Assembly (NCBI RefSeq): GCF_003053565.1
Contig: NZ_QAXS01000009.1
Coordinates: 1 to 64,000, forward strand
DNA: 64,000 nucleotides
Origin: Halanaerobium saccharolyticum
GTDB taxonomy: Bacteria; Bacillota; Halanaerobiia; Halanaerobiales; Halanaerobiaceae
Reading direction: 5' to 3'
Below are positions 9,481 to 19,029 of this stretch, piece by piece (within the stretch, counting starts at the first letter, position 1; each line of letters begins with the position of its first letter). A model generated the notes under the pieces. That model saw only the letters and a program-made list of their open reading frames with translations. It searched no databases and was not told the origin of the DNA. Made by a program: the position numbers and the translations under genes.

Positions 9481-9595
9481 CTTATTCCCCTTTTTCTACT
9501 AGTTTTAGTTTGATAGTAATTTTAACCTCTTAATAATATTTCTATATTAAAGAATTAAATCCTGTAAATTAGTTTTAAATTTTGCATAAAATCCA

Positions 9596-9624
9596 TTGAC
9601 TAATATTAATAGTAGGAATATAAT
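9596..9624 (+). promoter_or_regulatory. SigA-type promoter of a short intergenic transcript
   Basis: TTGACT (9596-9601), a 17-base spacer, and TATAAT (9619-9624). A near-consensus promoter facing a terminator only ~35 bases past the predicted start, with no protein gene in between. Confidence 0.6.
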
Positions 9625-9630
9625 TATTTA

Positions 9631-9691
9631 TGTAAAGGAGTATCCAAAAAGCAAAGCAGCCTGTAGAGTTTTAATTCTACAGGCTTTTTTT
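9631..9691 (+). ncRNA. Candidate ~60-nt small RNA
   Basis: The promoter at 9596-9624 predicts a start near 9631. The transcript would carry AAAGGAG (a ribosome-binding-site-like element), a short A-rich stretch, and a strong terminator hairpin (stem AGCCTGTAGA / TCTACAGGCT, 9658-9667 with 9676-9685) ending in seven T residues. No ATG follows the AAAGGAG. Alternatives are the relic of a deleted leader or gene, or a hairpin that serves mainly as terminator for the DUF4870 gene on the other strand. Confidence 0.4.
9658..9691 (+). terminator. Rho-independent terminator
   Basis: Ten-base perfect stem AGCCTGTAGA/TCTACAGGCT with an 8-base loop and a T7 tail on the plus strand. On the minus strand the tail is weaker, but it could also end transcription of the gene at 9727-10086. 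Confidence 0.85.
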
Positions 9692-9726
9692 AATTAATAG
9701 TTAATTATTTAAAATTATAATCGAGC

Positions 9727-10086
9727 TTACTTATCATTTTCTTCAAAACTCTCTCCAAAAGTTAGTTCCTCAGCCAGATCGCCGACATAAGGCAGTTTAA
9801 ACAGCTCACCATTATAAGCCTTATACATTAATAAAAACCAGAGAACTGTTCCCACAAAGGTAATTAAAGAAGAAAGCAGGATTCCAAAGACCGGAATCAC
9901 AAGCACTAAAGACGAAGCAATAAATAAAGAAAAAAAGGTGATCAGTGACTGCATCGCATGAAAGCGAACATGATTATTGTCTTTTTCTATAAAAAGAAAA
10001 ATCAAACCTGTAATCCAGATGCCTGCATAAGCCAGAATGGCTTCCACATTTTCATCCAGGCCGAGACTGGTTTTTTTATGATACAT
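9727..10086 (-). CDS. DUF4870 (Tic20-like) membrane protein
   Basis: 119-aa cytoplasmic-membrane protein of the DUF4870 family, whose function is unknown. The typical pattern is present: an N-terminal segment with ILAYAGIWITGLIFLFIEKDNNHVRFHAMQSLI (the charged loop between helix 1 and helix 2 is the family hallmark), two further hydrophobic segments (FIASSLVLVIPVFGILLSSLI and FVGTVLWFLLMYKAYNG), and an acidic tail. It appears to be a single-gene unit; I see no strong ribosome binding site. Confidence 0.75.
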   Translation of the reverse strand: MYHKKTSLGLDENVEAILAYAGIWITGLIFLFIEKDNNHVRFHAMQSLITFFSLFIASSLVLVIPVFGILLSSLITFVGTVLWFLLMYKAYNGELFKLPYVGDLAEELTFGESFEENDK

Positions 10087-10235
10087 AATATTTGAGATAA
10101 TTATCTTTTAACTCAACTGCTAGATAATATCTCTCTCCCCCCTTTTTTCTATAGTTTTATTGTCAGAAAATTGATTGATTTCTTATATCTTTATTTTAAC
10201 ATAAAATCTCAAAATTAAAAAGTACTTTAAATAGA

Positions 10236-10271
10236 GAAAAAAACCGGCTCTGGCTAAATTTTAGAGGCGGT
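10236..10271 (-). terminator. Rho-independent terminator after pyruvate carboxylase
   Basis: ACCG-C-CTCT pairs with AGAG-C-CGGT around one mismatch (10243-10251 with 10263-10271). On the minus strand it is followed by a run of T residues. Confidence 0.75.
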
Positions 10272-10296
10272 CTGTATTCTGATATTAAATTTAGAG

Positions 10297-13200
10297 CTAT
10301 TCTAATTCTAAAATTAGTTCTCCTGATTCGAGCTGCTGTCCGGCTGCAGCATGAATTGCAGCTACAGTACCATCAGCAGGAGCAGTAATATTGGTCTCCA
10401 TCTTCATGGCTTCCATAATTACCAGGCTCTGATTTTCTTTAACTTCTTCTCCTTCTTCGACCAGGATTTCAACAATATTCCCCGGCAGGCTGGCTCCAAT
10501 TTCCATTTCATTTTTCGGATCAGCCATCTGTTTGGAGGCAGAATCAGAAGCAGCTGTACTTGCTTCATCATATATTTTTATCTCTCTTCTAAAACCGTTA
10601 ACTTCAAAGGCTAATCTGCGGTACCCCTGATCATCAACCTTACCGATTTCTAAGAGTTTAACCACCAGAGTTTTACCTTCTTCAACTTTGATTTCACTGG
10701 TTTCTCCCTCACGCAGAGCGTGGAAGTAAACATCACTACCCATATGGCTTAAGTCTCCGTGTTCTTCCAGATAATCAAGATAATCTGTATAAACCTTAGG
10801 GTAAAGGGCATAAGCTAAGAGATCCTTTTGAGTCGGTTCAAAATCAAATTCCGCTTTTAACTCAGCTTCAGCTTTTTCAAAATCATAATCTTCCAGCAGA
10901 GTTCCAGGTCTAACAGTTATTGGCTCCTCGCCTTTTAAGACCAGCTGCTGCAGCTCTTTAGGAAAACCTCCAGGAGGCTGACCGAGCATACCTTTAAAGT
11001 AGGCTTCTACTGAATCCGGGAAGGCCATATTTTTGGCTTCTTCACAGATATTATCAGGTGTCAGGTCATTTTTCACCATAAAGATTGCCAGATCTCCTAC
11101 CACTTTAGAAGATGGTGTAACCTTAGGAATATCACCGAGCATAAAGTTAACTTTGCGGTACATTTCCTTAAACTCCTTAAAGCGGTGGCCGAGACCAACA
11201 CTTTCTACCTGTGGTTTTAAGTTAGAATACTGACCTCCAGGAATTTCATATTTATAGATTTCTGCTGTTCCAGATTTAAGTTCAGATTCAAACTGAGAAT
11301 AAACAGGCCTTACTGCTCCCCAGTAGTTTGAGATCTTCTGAATATTTTCAATATCCATCTCTGGATCACGATAGGTATTTGTCAGCGCTGCAACAATTGA
11401 GTTTAGAGGTGGCTGACTTGTCAGGCCTGCCATTGTATTAAAGGCAGTATCCACAATATCAACACCTGCCTCAGCAGCCATCAGTAAAGTGGCCGCACCA
11501 TTTCCGCTTGTATCGTGAGTATGAAGATGAATTGGAATTGAGATTTCTGCCTTTAAGGCTTTAATCAATTCATAGGCTGCATAAGGTTTTAAAAGACCTG
11601 CCATATCCTTAATTCCTAAGATATGAGCCCCCATTTCTTCAATTCCCTTTGCTAATTCCAGATAATAGTCCAAGTCATATTTATCTCTTTCATCATCTAA
11701 GATATCACCTGTATAGCACATTGATACCTCAGCTATTTTACCCTGTTTAACAACCTCATCCACTGAAACTTCCATTCCCGGCAGCCAGTTTAGTGAGTCA
11801 AAGATTCTGAAGACATCAATTCCAGCTTCAGCTGCTTCGACTACCAGACTGCGGATTACATTGTCAGGATAGTTTTTATATCCTACTCCATTTGAACCTC
11901 TTAATAGCATCTGGAATAAAATATTGGGTATTCTATCACGCAGGCGCTCAATTCTTTCCCAGGGTGATTCCTTTAAGAATCTGTAGGAAACATCAAAAGT
12001 CGCTCCTCCCCACATTTCAAGTGAGAATAAATCTTTAGCCAGATGAGAAGTTGCTTCAGCTATTTTTTCCATATCCACAGTTCTCATTCTGGTTGCCATC
12101 AGTGACTGATGGGCATCTCTATAAGTTGTATCTGTTAAAAGAATTTCTTCCTTATCCTTTATCCACTTAACTACAGCTTCCGGTCCACCCTGATCTAAAA
12201 TTTGTTTTGTACCTTCCAGGCTGTCGATTTTTTCAAATTCAGGAACCTTGGGTACATCAAAATCAGGCTTATTACCACGGGTTTCATTGACAATTTTTTC
12301 TCCGAGATAACTTAAAATTTTCTGCTCCTGATCAGAACCGGGCACAATATCCAGCAATTCAGGATTATTGGCAATAAAGCCAGTGTCACAGGTTCCATTT
12401 TTAAAGTCTTCATGGTTTAAAACATTGATTAAAAATGAGGCATTAGTTTTAACTCCACGGACCTTCATTTCTTCAACTGAGCGCATTACTTTCCTAATTG
12501 CATCAGGAAAACTTCTCGACCAGGAAATAGTCTTAACCAGCAGACTGTCATAATAGGGATTGATAATTGCCCCTGTATAACCATTTCCACCATCAAGTCT
12601 GATACCATAACCGGAGCCAGTCCGATAATGATCAAGACGGCCGGTGTCAGGAATAAAGTTGTTGGAAGGATCCTCAGTTGTAACCCGACACTGAATGGAA
12701 TAACCATTCATTTTAATTGACTCCTGTGAAGGAATATTAATTTCTTCTGAATCAAGTTGGTAGCCTTCAGCCACCAGAACCTGACTCTGAACAATATCAA
12801 TTCCAGTTACCATTTCACTGACTGTATGTTCAACCTGAATTCTCGGATTAACCTCGATAAAATAATGATTATTATATTTATCAACTAAAAATTCTACTGT
12901 ACCTGCATTTTTATAACCTGCACCACGGCAGAGTTTTAAAGCATCATCCAAAATTGCCTGTCTCTTTTCATCACTTAAGGCAACAGCGGGTGTAAACTCA
13001 ACTATTTTCTGATGGCGGCGCTGGATTGAGCAGTCACGTTCAAATAAATGAACAAGATTGCCGTGTTCATCACCTAAAATTTGAACCTCAATATGTTTCG
13101 GATTCTCCAGATATCTTTCTACAAAAATATCGTCAACCCCAAAAGCCTTACGGGCTTCTTCTTTGGCATCTCTATATTGAGCAATTAATTCGTCATCAGA

Positions 13201-13728
13201 ACGAACAATTCTCATTCCACGGCCACCACCACCGGCAGCTGCTTTAAGCATCAGAGGATAACCATGTTTTTCAGCGAATTTTTTGATCTCATCTTCTTTT
13301 TTAATCGGTTTTTCTAAACCAGGGATAGTAGGCACATCAAATTCCTGAGCCAGAATCTTGGACTTAATCTTATCTCCTAATTTCTCCATTACTTCTGCAT
13401 TAGGTCCAATAAACTTAATCCCGGCTTCCTCACACTGACGGACAAATTCCGGATTTTCTGATAAAAATCCATAACCAGGATGAATTGCATCTACATCCTT
13501 TTTAAGTGCTAAGTCAATAATTTCGTCGATAGCCAGATAAGCCTCAATTGGTCCTTTGTTATTTCCAATTTGATAGGCCTCATCTGCTTTAGTTCTGAAA
13601 AGAGCGGTTCTGTCCTCCTCAGAATAAATTGCTACAGTTCTAATGCCCAACTCCTTACAGGCTCTAATTACTCGAATTGCTATTTCTCCACGATTGGCCA
13701 CTAAAACTCTCTTAAACTTTTTCGGCAT
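10297..13728 (-). CDS. pyc: Pyruvate carboxylase
   Basis: Biotin enzyme that carboxylates pyruvate to oxaloacetate with ATP and bicarbonate. All three parts are on one chain (1143 aa): biotin carboxylase (about residues 1-450, with the ATP-grasp glycine loop AAAGGGGRGMR and FIEVNPRIQVEHTVSE), carboxyltransferase (about 530-1000, with LLTDTTYRDAHQSL and MWGGATFDVSYRFL), and a C-terminal biotinyl domain with the target lysine in MEAMKMETN. Length is normal. The start ATG has AAGGGAGA upstream. It is a single-gene unit bounded by terminators. With the citrate synthase at 23403-24758 it can supply oxaloacetate and citrate for glutamate-family synthesis, plus aspartate-family precursors via homoserine dehydrogenase. 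Confidence 0.97.
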   Translation of the reverse strand: MPKKFKRVLVANRGEIAIRVIRACKELGIRTVAIYSEEDRTALFRTKADEAYQIGNNKGPIEAYLAIDEIIDLALKKDVDAIHPGYGFLSENPEFVRQCEEAGIKFIGPNAEVMEKLGDKIKSKILAQEFDVPTIPGLEKPIKKEDEIKKFAEKHGYPLMLKAAAGGGGRGMRIVRSDDELIAQYRDAKEEARKAFGVDDIFVERYLENPKHIEVQILGDEHGNLVHLFERDCSIQRRHQKIVEFTPAVALSDEKRQAILDDALKLCRGAGYKNAGTVEFLVDKYNNHYFIEVNPRIQVEHTVSEMVTGIDIVQSQVLVAEGYQLDSEEINIPSQESIKMNGYSIQCRVTTEDPSNNFIPDTGRLDHYRTGSGYGIRLDGGNGYTGAIINPYYDSLLVKTISWSRSFPDAIRKVMRSVEEMKVRGVKTNASFLINVLNHEDFKNGTCDTGFIANNPELLDIVPGSDQEQKILSYLGEKIVNETRGNKPDFDVPKVPEFEKIDSLEGTKQILDQGGPEAVVKWIKDKEEILLTDTTYRDAHQSLMATRMRTVDMEKIAEATSHLAKDLFSLEMWGGATFDVSYRFLKESPWERIERLRDRIPNILFQMLLRGSNGVGYKNYPDNVIRSLVVEAAEAGIDVFRIFDSLNWLPGMEVSVDEVVKQGKIAEVSMCYTGDILDDERDKYDLDYYLELAKGIEEMGAHILGIKDMAGLLKPYAAYELIKALKAEISIPIHLHTHDTSGNGAATLLMAAEAGVDIVDTAFNTMAGLTSQPPLNSIVAALTNTYRDPEMDIENIQKISNYWGAVRPVYSQFESELKSGTAEIYKYEIPGGQYSNLKPQVESVGLGHRFKEFKEMYRKVNFMLGDIPKVTPSSKVVGDLAIFMVKNDLTPDNICEEAKNMAFPDSVEAYFKGMLGQPPGGFPKELQQLVLKGEEPITVRPGTLLEDYDFEKAEAELKAEFDFEPTQKDLLAYALYPKVYTDYLDYLEEHGDLSHMGSDVYFHALREGETSEIKVEEGKTLVVKLLEIGKVDDQGYRRLAFEVNGFRREIKIYDEASTAASDSASKQMADPKNEMEIGASLPGNIVEILVEEGEEVKENQSLVIMEAMKMETNITAPADGTVAAIHAAAGQQLESGELILELE

Positions 13729-13779
13729 ACTCTAAATCTCCCTTCTTTAACTCTTTAATAGTGTAAAGTATTTATATTT

Positions 13780-13811
13780 AATAAAATTCTACCCGAAAAA
13801 TCAGGTAGAAG
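13780..13811 (-). terminator. Probable terminator between the LiaI/LiaF-like gene and pyc
   Basis: Seven-base stem TTCTACC/GGTAGAA (13787-13793 with 13804-13810) followed by TTTTATT on the minus strand. It would separate the gene at 13953-14441 from pyc. Confidence 0.5.
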
Positions 13812-13952
13812 TTATTAATAAAGTATTATCAGCGGCAAAAACAAATGCGCAAAAACTGTTTAAACTCTCATATTTATTTATATTCCTCTTCAGTATACCA
13901 TAATTAATGAATAATATCTAATCAGAGACTGTATTAAAAATTTTTTGAATAA

Positions 13953-14441
13953 TTATTTATTTTGCCTGTTCTGATAGAGGAAAAATCCACCCAGCCCGAT
14001 TAATACTACAGGTGTAATATAATTTAAGTATTCAAGATTTTGTATAAAATCATTATTATCCACGAATATCACAAATAATCCAAAAAGAATTAGGGCAGCA
14101 GCAGGATATATCGGCCAGTCCCATTTTTTAAAAGCACTGGTGTGAATTAAAATAGCTAAAAAAGCCAGCCCCAGCATGATAAAGAAAAATCCCCCACCAA
14201 GACTTTCAATAAAATCTATTCTCTCCAGGTCTGAAAATAGGGCAATGGCCAGCAAAATAGCACCAGGGATCAAAAAACCAATATTTCTGTAATGTTTTCT
14301 GGCTCCCAAAATAAAATAAGTAAAAATAAAGCCGCCACTTAAAAGATAAAGGAAAATATCATCACTGATTAAATTTAAGGTGTTTAGTAAAATAAAGATA
14401 CCAATTGTAATTAATAAAATTCCAAGCTTCTTTTTATCCAT
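13953..14441 (-). CDS. LiaI/LiaF-like (DUF5668-type) membrane protein
   Basis: 162-aa membrane protein with regularly spaced hydrophobic segments: LGILLITIGIFILLNTLNLI, FLYLLSGGFIFTYFILGA, IGFLIPGAILLAIALFS, GGGFFFIMLGLAFLAILIH, IYPAAALILFGLFVIFV and TPVVLIGLGGFFLYQNRQ. The K-KK-G-LLI-IG-ILLN start and repeated G-L-LI-G pattern resemble the LiaI-LiaF-like transmembrane region, often found with cell-envelope stress regulators. No such regulator is next to it. GGAGG precedes the ATG. Specific function unknown. Confidence 0.6.
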   Translation of the reverse strand: MDKKKLGILLITIGIFILLNTLNLISDDIFLYLLSGGFIFTYFILGARKHYRNIGFLIPGAILLAIALFSDLERIDFIESLGGGFFFIMLGLAFLAILIHTSAFKKWDWPIYPAAALILFGLFVIFVDNNDFIQNLEYLNYITPVVLIGLGGFFLYQNRQNK

Positions 14442-14604
14442 TCTAAAACCTCCATTTGTATATTTTATAACTTAATTATAACAGAAATATTTTAGACAGC
14501 AAATTTTTCAACTCACTTTTATTTTAATTAAGTGAAGGAGATTTTTTTAATTTAAAGAATATAATATATAAGAGATAAATAAAAATTCATAAGAGGTGGC
14601 GAAA

Positions 14605-15879
14605 ATGAAAAAGAGAGAGAATCTTTTAAATGACTTTAAGACGCTGATCTCTTTTGATCTGATAGTCTTATTTATAAAAAGAGTCTATCAGAAAGCTAAA
14701 GAAAATGATATTTTCATTCATGCGATGGGTATGGTTTATATAACCACCCTTTCGATTGTCCCCTTTTTAATCTTTTCTTTTTATATTATGACTCTTTTTA
14801 ATTTTTTTGGTAAGATTGATACCATTGTCGACGAAATCAAAGCCCTAATTTTAAATAATCTCGCTGCCGGCACCGGTGAAAATTTGATTGAATATCTGGA
14901 AGTATATATTGTGAATGTTGACATTGAGCAGCTGGGAATAATCAGTTTTATATCTTTGATTTTCATTATTGTTTTTATGCTGGCCCGCGTCGAAATGACC
15001 TTTAATAAGATCTGGAATGTTAAGGAACACCGCGACTTATTTAAAAGATTTGTTTCTTTTTGGACCTTTATTACTCTTGGGACTTTTACAATAACACTTC
15101 TTTTGACCCTAAGCCTCTTATTTGCCGAAAGATATCTTGGTTTGTGGTTGAGTGGAGATCAAATTAGTGAGAGCAGTATTTTCAGCTATATTCTATTTTC
15201 TTTTAATTTTCTAATCTTTATCACCGCTTATTATTTTGTGCCCAACACAGAAGTAAAACCAGCAGCTGCACTTTTTGCCGGACTGTTTAGTGGTGTTCTG
15301 TTTATTTTTTCTAAAAATATTTACAGTATCTATACAGCCAATATCATTACTTACAATCAGATTTATGGACCATTATCAATCATCCCAATCTTTTTGCTCT
15401 GGCTCTATTTAATCTGGCTAATTGCTCTTTTAGGTGCAGTGATTTCTTATGTTTTCCAGCACCGCTCAAGCCTTAAATATATGCTCAACAGAAAAAAGAT
15501 TAATCAGGGTTTAAGAGATTTAATTCCAACTGCTATTTTGTTAGCGCTTTACAAAAATTTTAAAGCCGAAAATAAGCACCCTCTTTCCTTTGCAGAGCTA
15601 ATTGGAAAAATTAATCTTCCGGCTGAAGATATCGAAGCTGAACTGGAAAACTTAAAAGAAAAAAATATCATTGCCGAAACTGAAGATGGTAAATATCTGC
15701 CGCTGGATGAAGCCAGTAAATTATCTATCTGGGAAAGTTATCAAACTAATTTTCTTGATGAAAAATTTGAAATCAAAAATATTTTTAAAGATGAGGAAAT
15801 GCAGTCTCTGTATAAAAGGATTAAAGAACTGGAAAAGGACAGTTTTGAAAGCATGAAATTTGTCGATTTTTTGAATTAA
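14605..15879 (+). CDS. YihY/UPF0761 (BrkB-type) membrane protein
   Basis: Inner-membrane protein of the YihY family (once annotated as ribonuclease BN); biochemical role unknown. Six hydrophobic segments lie in the first ~290 residues, with family motifs MGMVYITTLSIVPFLIFSFY near the start, VWNVKEHR-like FNKIWNVKEHRDLFKRF, and IYGPLSIIPIFLLWLYLIWLIALLGAVISY. A soluble C-terminal winged-helix-like region follows. The start is the ATG at 14605, five bases after AAGAGGTGG; an in-frame GTG at 14596 lies inside that ribosome binding site. The sigma-factor gene follows after 83 bases in the same direction, with its own probable promoter region. Confidence 0.85.
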   Translation: MKKRENLLNDFKTLISFDLIVLFIKRVYQKAKENDIFIHAMGMVYITTLSIVPFLIFSFYIMTLFNFFGKIDTIVDEIKALILNNLAAGTGENLIEYLEVYIVNVDIEQLGIISFISLIFIIVFMLARVEMTFNKIWNVKEHRDLFKRFVSFWTFITLGTFTITLLLTLSLLFAERYLGLWLSGDQISESSIFSYILFSFNFLIFITAYYFVPNTEVKPAAALFAGLFSGVLFIFSKNIYSIYTANIITYNQIYGPLSIIPIFLLWLYLIWLIALLGAVISYVFQHRSSLKYMLNRKKINQGLRDLIPTAILLALYKNFKAENKHPLSFAELIGKINLPAEDIEAELENLKEKNIIAETEDGKYLPLDEASKLSIWESYQTNFLDEKFEIKNIFKDEEMQSLYKRIKELEKDSFESMKFVDFLN

Positions 15880-15962
15880 TTCTGCTGAAAGCTTTAAATT
15901 TAGTCTAATTTGTGCTACAATTAATGATTGTGTCAGGCATTATGCATTGAGGAGGAATTTAA

Positions 15963-16895
15963 ATGGTTAAAAAAGCTAATAATGAAAATAATGATAACCA
16001 GAATGACAGTACTGAAGAAGAAGAAAATGATCTCGATCTTTCCATACCTGATGGAGCCGGTATTGATGATTCCGTACGTGTTTATTTGAAAGAAATGGGA
16101 AAAGTTGATCTGCTTGACAAGGAAGAAGAAGTGGAACTTGCAAAAAGAATTGAACAGGGTGATCAGGAAGCGCGCGAAAAGCTGACTGAAGCCAACTTAA
16201 GACTTGTTGTCAGTATTGCCAAAAAATATATAGGACAGGGTATGTCATTTCTGGATTTAATTCAGGAAGGTAATAAAGGTTTAATGAAAGCAGTGGAAAA
16301 ATTTGATTACACTAAGGGGTACAAATTCAGCACCTATGCTACCTGGTGGATCAGACAGTCTATTACCAGAGCACTTGCTGACCAGGCAAGAACAATTAGG
16401 ATTCCAGTGCATATGGTAGAGACTATGAACAAATTAAGAAGAATTGAAAAAAGACTTAAAAAAGATTTAGAAAGAGAACCCACTTTAGAGGAAATCGGTG
16501 AAGAAATGAATATGGAGCCGGAAAAGGTATTAGAAATTCAGAAACTGGCTATGAATCAGCAGCCAACTTCTTTAGATACTCCTATCGGTGAAGAAAAAGA
16601 CAGCCATTTAAAGGACTTTATTGAAGATCAGGATGCACCAGCACCTGAAATGCTTGCCTCTTCTGAACTTTTAAAGGATCAGTTAGAAACAGTACTCGAT
16701 ACTTTAACAGACAGAGAAAAAAGAATTATTAAATTAAGATTTGGGCTCGAAGACGGACGTCAGAGAACTTTAAAAGAAGTAGGAAGTCAGTTTGGAGTTA
16801 CCAGAGAAAGAATCAGACAGATTCAGGCAAAAGCTTTAAGAAAACTAAGACATCCCACCAGAAGTAAAGAATTAAGAGGATATTTAAATAATTAA
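15963..16895 (+). CDS. rpoD: RNA polymerase sigma-70 factor, primary type without region 1.1
   Basis: Sigma subunit that directs RNA polymerase to -35/-10 promoters. Regions are clear: 1.2 ([17 protein letters not shown], about residue 35), region 2 with [19 protein letters not shown], region 3 with [18 protein letters not shown], and region 4 with the helix-turn-helix [29 protein letters not shown]. The acidic first ~30 residues replace a full region 1.1; at 310 aa it is shorter than typical SigA (~370). It is not next to dnaG. It could therefore be the housekeeping sigma or a second primary-like (group 2) sigma. An AGGAGG site precedes the ATG and a strong terminator follows. Confidence 0.9.
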   Translation: MVKKANNENNDNQNDSTEEEENDLDLSIPDGAGIDDSVRVYLKEMGKVDLLDKEEEVELAKRIEQGDQEAREKLTEANLRLVVSIAKKYIGQGMSFLDLIQEGNKGLMKAVEKFDYTKGYKFSTYATWWIRQSITRALADQARTIRIPVHMVETMNKLRRIEKRLKKDLEREPTLEEIGEEMNMEPEKVLEIQKLAMNQQPTSLDTPIGEEKDSHLKDFIEDQDAPAPEMLASSELLKDQLETVLDTLTDREKRIIKLRFGLEDGRQRTLKEVGSQFGVTRERIRQIQAKALRKLRHPTRSKELRGYLNN

Positions 16896-16924
16896 ATTGA
16901 GCATATGAGGCATAAATAATTAAA

Positions 16925-16967
16925 GGCTGATCCACTCTCAAACGGGAGTAGGTCAGCCCTTTTTTTA
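16925..16967 (+). terminator. Rho-independent terminator of the sigma-factor gene
   Basis: Stem GGCTGA...TCAGCC (16925-16930 with 16953-16958) with an inner CCACTC/GGAGTAGG pairing, followed by eight T residues on the plus strand. Confidence 0.9.
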
Positions 16968-17567
16968 TTTTAATATTTTCTTTTCAAAGTAGGAATTAAG
17001 CAGATCATAGAGAAAATCAATGTTCTGCTCCTCTTCTTCAAAATTCTGGTGCAGCAGCGGAATATTTGTCTGCAGCACAGCAAAAAGTCGGTACAAATCC
17101 TGATTATCCTTTTCTAATTTGATTTCAAATTCTTTCTCCAGAATCATAATAAAAAGTTCATATATTTGATTAATTACCACTCTTGGAAATCTGATTCTTT
17201 TAAATTTTTCTTTCTGCTCTGCCTCATCCATTTCAAGATCATTCATAATATATCGATAAAGCTCTCTCACAATTGATTTTTTCTTCTTCATTTCAGAATA
17301 AAGTACTTCTATATAGTTTTTTAAATAATCTGCTTCATTTTTTTTGCAGTTCATTTTTAAAATCTGATATGTTTCTTTCCAGCTTTCCTCAAAAACTCCA
17401 ATATATAATTTCCATTTATTTGGATAATAGTTGTAGAGAGTCCCGACGGCTATTCCGACTTCTGAGGCAATTTTTCGCATACTTACATTCTGATAGGGAT
17501 TTTCTTTGAACAATTTTAAAGAGGTTTTTGCGATCTCTTCTTCCAGATTTTCAATTATTTTAGGCAT
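16965..17567 (-). CDS. TetR/AcrR family transcriptional repressor
   Basis: DNA-binding regulator of 200 aa. The N-terminal helix-turn-helix is MRKIASEVGIAVGTLYNYYPNKWKLY (about residues 25-50), canonical for TetR. The C-terminal ligand/dimer domain is charged and unassigned. AAAGGAG precedes the ATG. It lies 46 bases downstream of the MATE gene in the same direction, so the two form an operon. Three similar palindromes (ATGAA-N5-TTCAT) around that operon's promoter are the likely binding sites, giving an autoregulated efflux module: ligand releases the repressor and both genes rise. Confidence 0.9.
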   Translation of the reverse strand: MPKIIENLEEEIAKTSLKLFKENPYQNVSMRKIASEVGIAVGTLYNYYPNKWKLYIGVFEESWKETYQILKMNCKKNEADYLKNYIEVLYSEMKKKKSIVRELYRYIMNDLEMDEAEQKEKFKRIRFPRVVINQIYELFIMILEKEFEIKLEKDNQDLYRLFAVLQTNIPLLHQNFEEEEQNIDFLYDLLNSYFEKKILK

Positions 17568-17613
17568 ATTATACTCCTTTAACTAAAATACTACAAAATA
17601 CAGTGATAATAAT

Positions 17614-19008
17614 TTAAGCACTCTCTTTATTATATTCTAGATTAGGATTTCGGATTCCTGCCTCTCCTTCCAGCTCCTTAATCTCTCTGTAAACAAAGGT
17701 AAATAAAATCACTGTCAGCAGAAAGGTAAGTCCATCAGCAACCGGTTGAGCCATAAATAAACCCTGGATTCCAAATGACCTGGAGAGCATGATGATTGCC
17801 GGGATAAAGAAAAACCCCTGTCTCGATAGTGATAAAATGGTTGCCGGTACCCCGTGTCCTAATGCCTGGAATAAGGTATTAATTGTAATCGCAAAACCTA
17901 GCAGTGGTAAAACAAGGGCATAGAGTTTTAAACCAGTCGAAGCTATTTGAATGACTTCCGGGTCCTGACTGAAAAAGCTGATCACCTGCTGATTAAAGAA
18001 GAAAAATACCACAAATAAAGCAACCCCAAAAAATGTTGTCCTTTTGATTGTCACCTTAATTGAATCTTTAAGCCTCTCAATCTGACGGGCACCAAAATTA
18101 AAACCAGCAACCGGCTGAAAACCCTGAGTAAAACCGGCAATTACAAAAAAGCCAAAGGAAAATACCCGGTTAATTATTCCGACTGAGGCCACTACCGAAG
18201 CACCATAAACTGCTGCCATATTGTTTAAAACTGTCATCGCTACACTGCTTAAAAGCTGTCTGATTAGTGTTGGTACACCTATTTTCATAATTTCAGTATA
18301 TATTGAAAGTGAGGGGCTGAATTCTCGCAGTTTAAAATCAAGTACACTCTTCTCAGATTTATAAAAAGCGATCAGCATTACTGTAGAAACGGCCTGAGCA
18401 ATTACAGTTGCTGTTGAAGCACCGGCAATTCCCATGCCAAAAGTAAAGATTAAAATCGGATCTAAGATAATATTTAAAAGAGCACCTGTGCTTAAAGCAA
18501 TCATACTCATTTTAGCACTGCCCTCTGCTCTAACCATATTATTCATATTCATGTTACTCATTGTAAAAATAGATCCAATAATTATAATCGCGGTATAATT
18601 AACCGCATAAGGCATAATCACATCTGTAGCTCCAAATAGTCTGAGCAAGGGTCTAAGATAATATAGTCCCCCAGCAGCCATTATAATTCCTAAAATAAAA
18701 GTTGTGATAATTGAAGTTGTGGAAACACGATTGGCCATTTCTTTATTATTTTCTCCCAGCAGCCTGGAAATAAAAGAAGCAGAACCAATACCAAAAGTTA
18801 AACCAATAGCCGAAATCACCATAAACAAAGGAAAAGCAATAGTTACCGCCCCAATTGCTTCAGTCCCAATTCTTCCCACAAAAATTGTATCCACAATATT
18901 ATAAACAGCAGTTACCAGCATCCCAATTATTGCAGGAATAGACATTTCTGTCAATAATTTAGGAATCGGCATTTCTGCCAGTTTTCTAGTCTTTTCATCT
19001 TTATACAT
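17614..19008 (-). CDS. MATE family efflux transporter
   Basis: Complete multidrug and toxin extrusion transporter (464 aa) of the cytoplasmic membrane. Twelve hydrophobic segments can be traced. The N-lobe signature AVYNIVDTIFVGRIGTEAIGAV and C-lobe features INRVFSFGFFVIAGFTQGFQPVAGFNFGAR are typical of the MepA-like/DinF-type branch. I start it at the ATG at 19008, seven bases after GGAGG; the frame is open further upstream, but that stretch contains two of the operators and the transcription start. It is cotranscribed with the TetR gene 46 bases downstream. Confidence 0.93.
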   Translation of the reverse strand: MYKDEKTRKLAEMPIPKLLTEMSIPAIIGMLVTAVYNIVDTIFVGRIGTEAIGAVTIAFPLFMVISAIGLTFGIGSASFISRLLGENNKEMANRVSTTSIITTFILGIIMAAGGLYYLRPLLRLFGATDVIMPYAVNYTAIIIIGSIFTMSNMNMNNMVRAEGSAKMSMIALSTGALLNIILDPILIFTFGMGIAGASTATVIAQAVSTVMLIAFYKSEKSVLDFKLREFSPSLSIYTEIMKIGVPTLIRQLLSSVAMTVLNNMAAVYGASVVASVGIINRVFSFGFFVIAGFTQGFQPVAGFNFGARQIERLKDSIKVTIKRTTFFGVALFVVFFFFNQQVISFFSQDPEVIQIASTGLKLYALVLPLLGFAITINTLFQALGHGVPATILSLSRQGFFFIPAIIMLSRSFGIQGLFMAQPVADGLTFLLTVILFTFVYREIKELEGEAGIRNPNLEYNKESA

Positions 19009-19029
19009 TTTTCTACCTCCATTTTTTAT

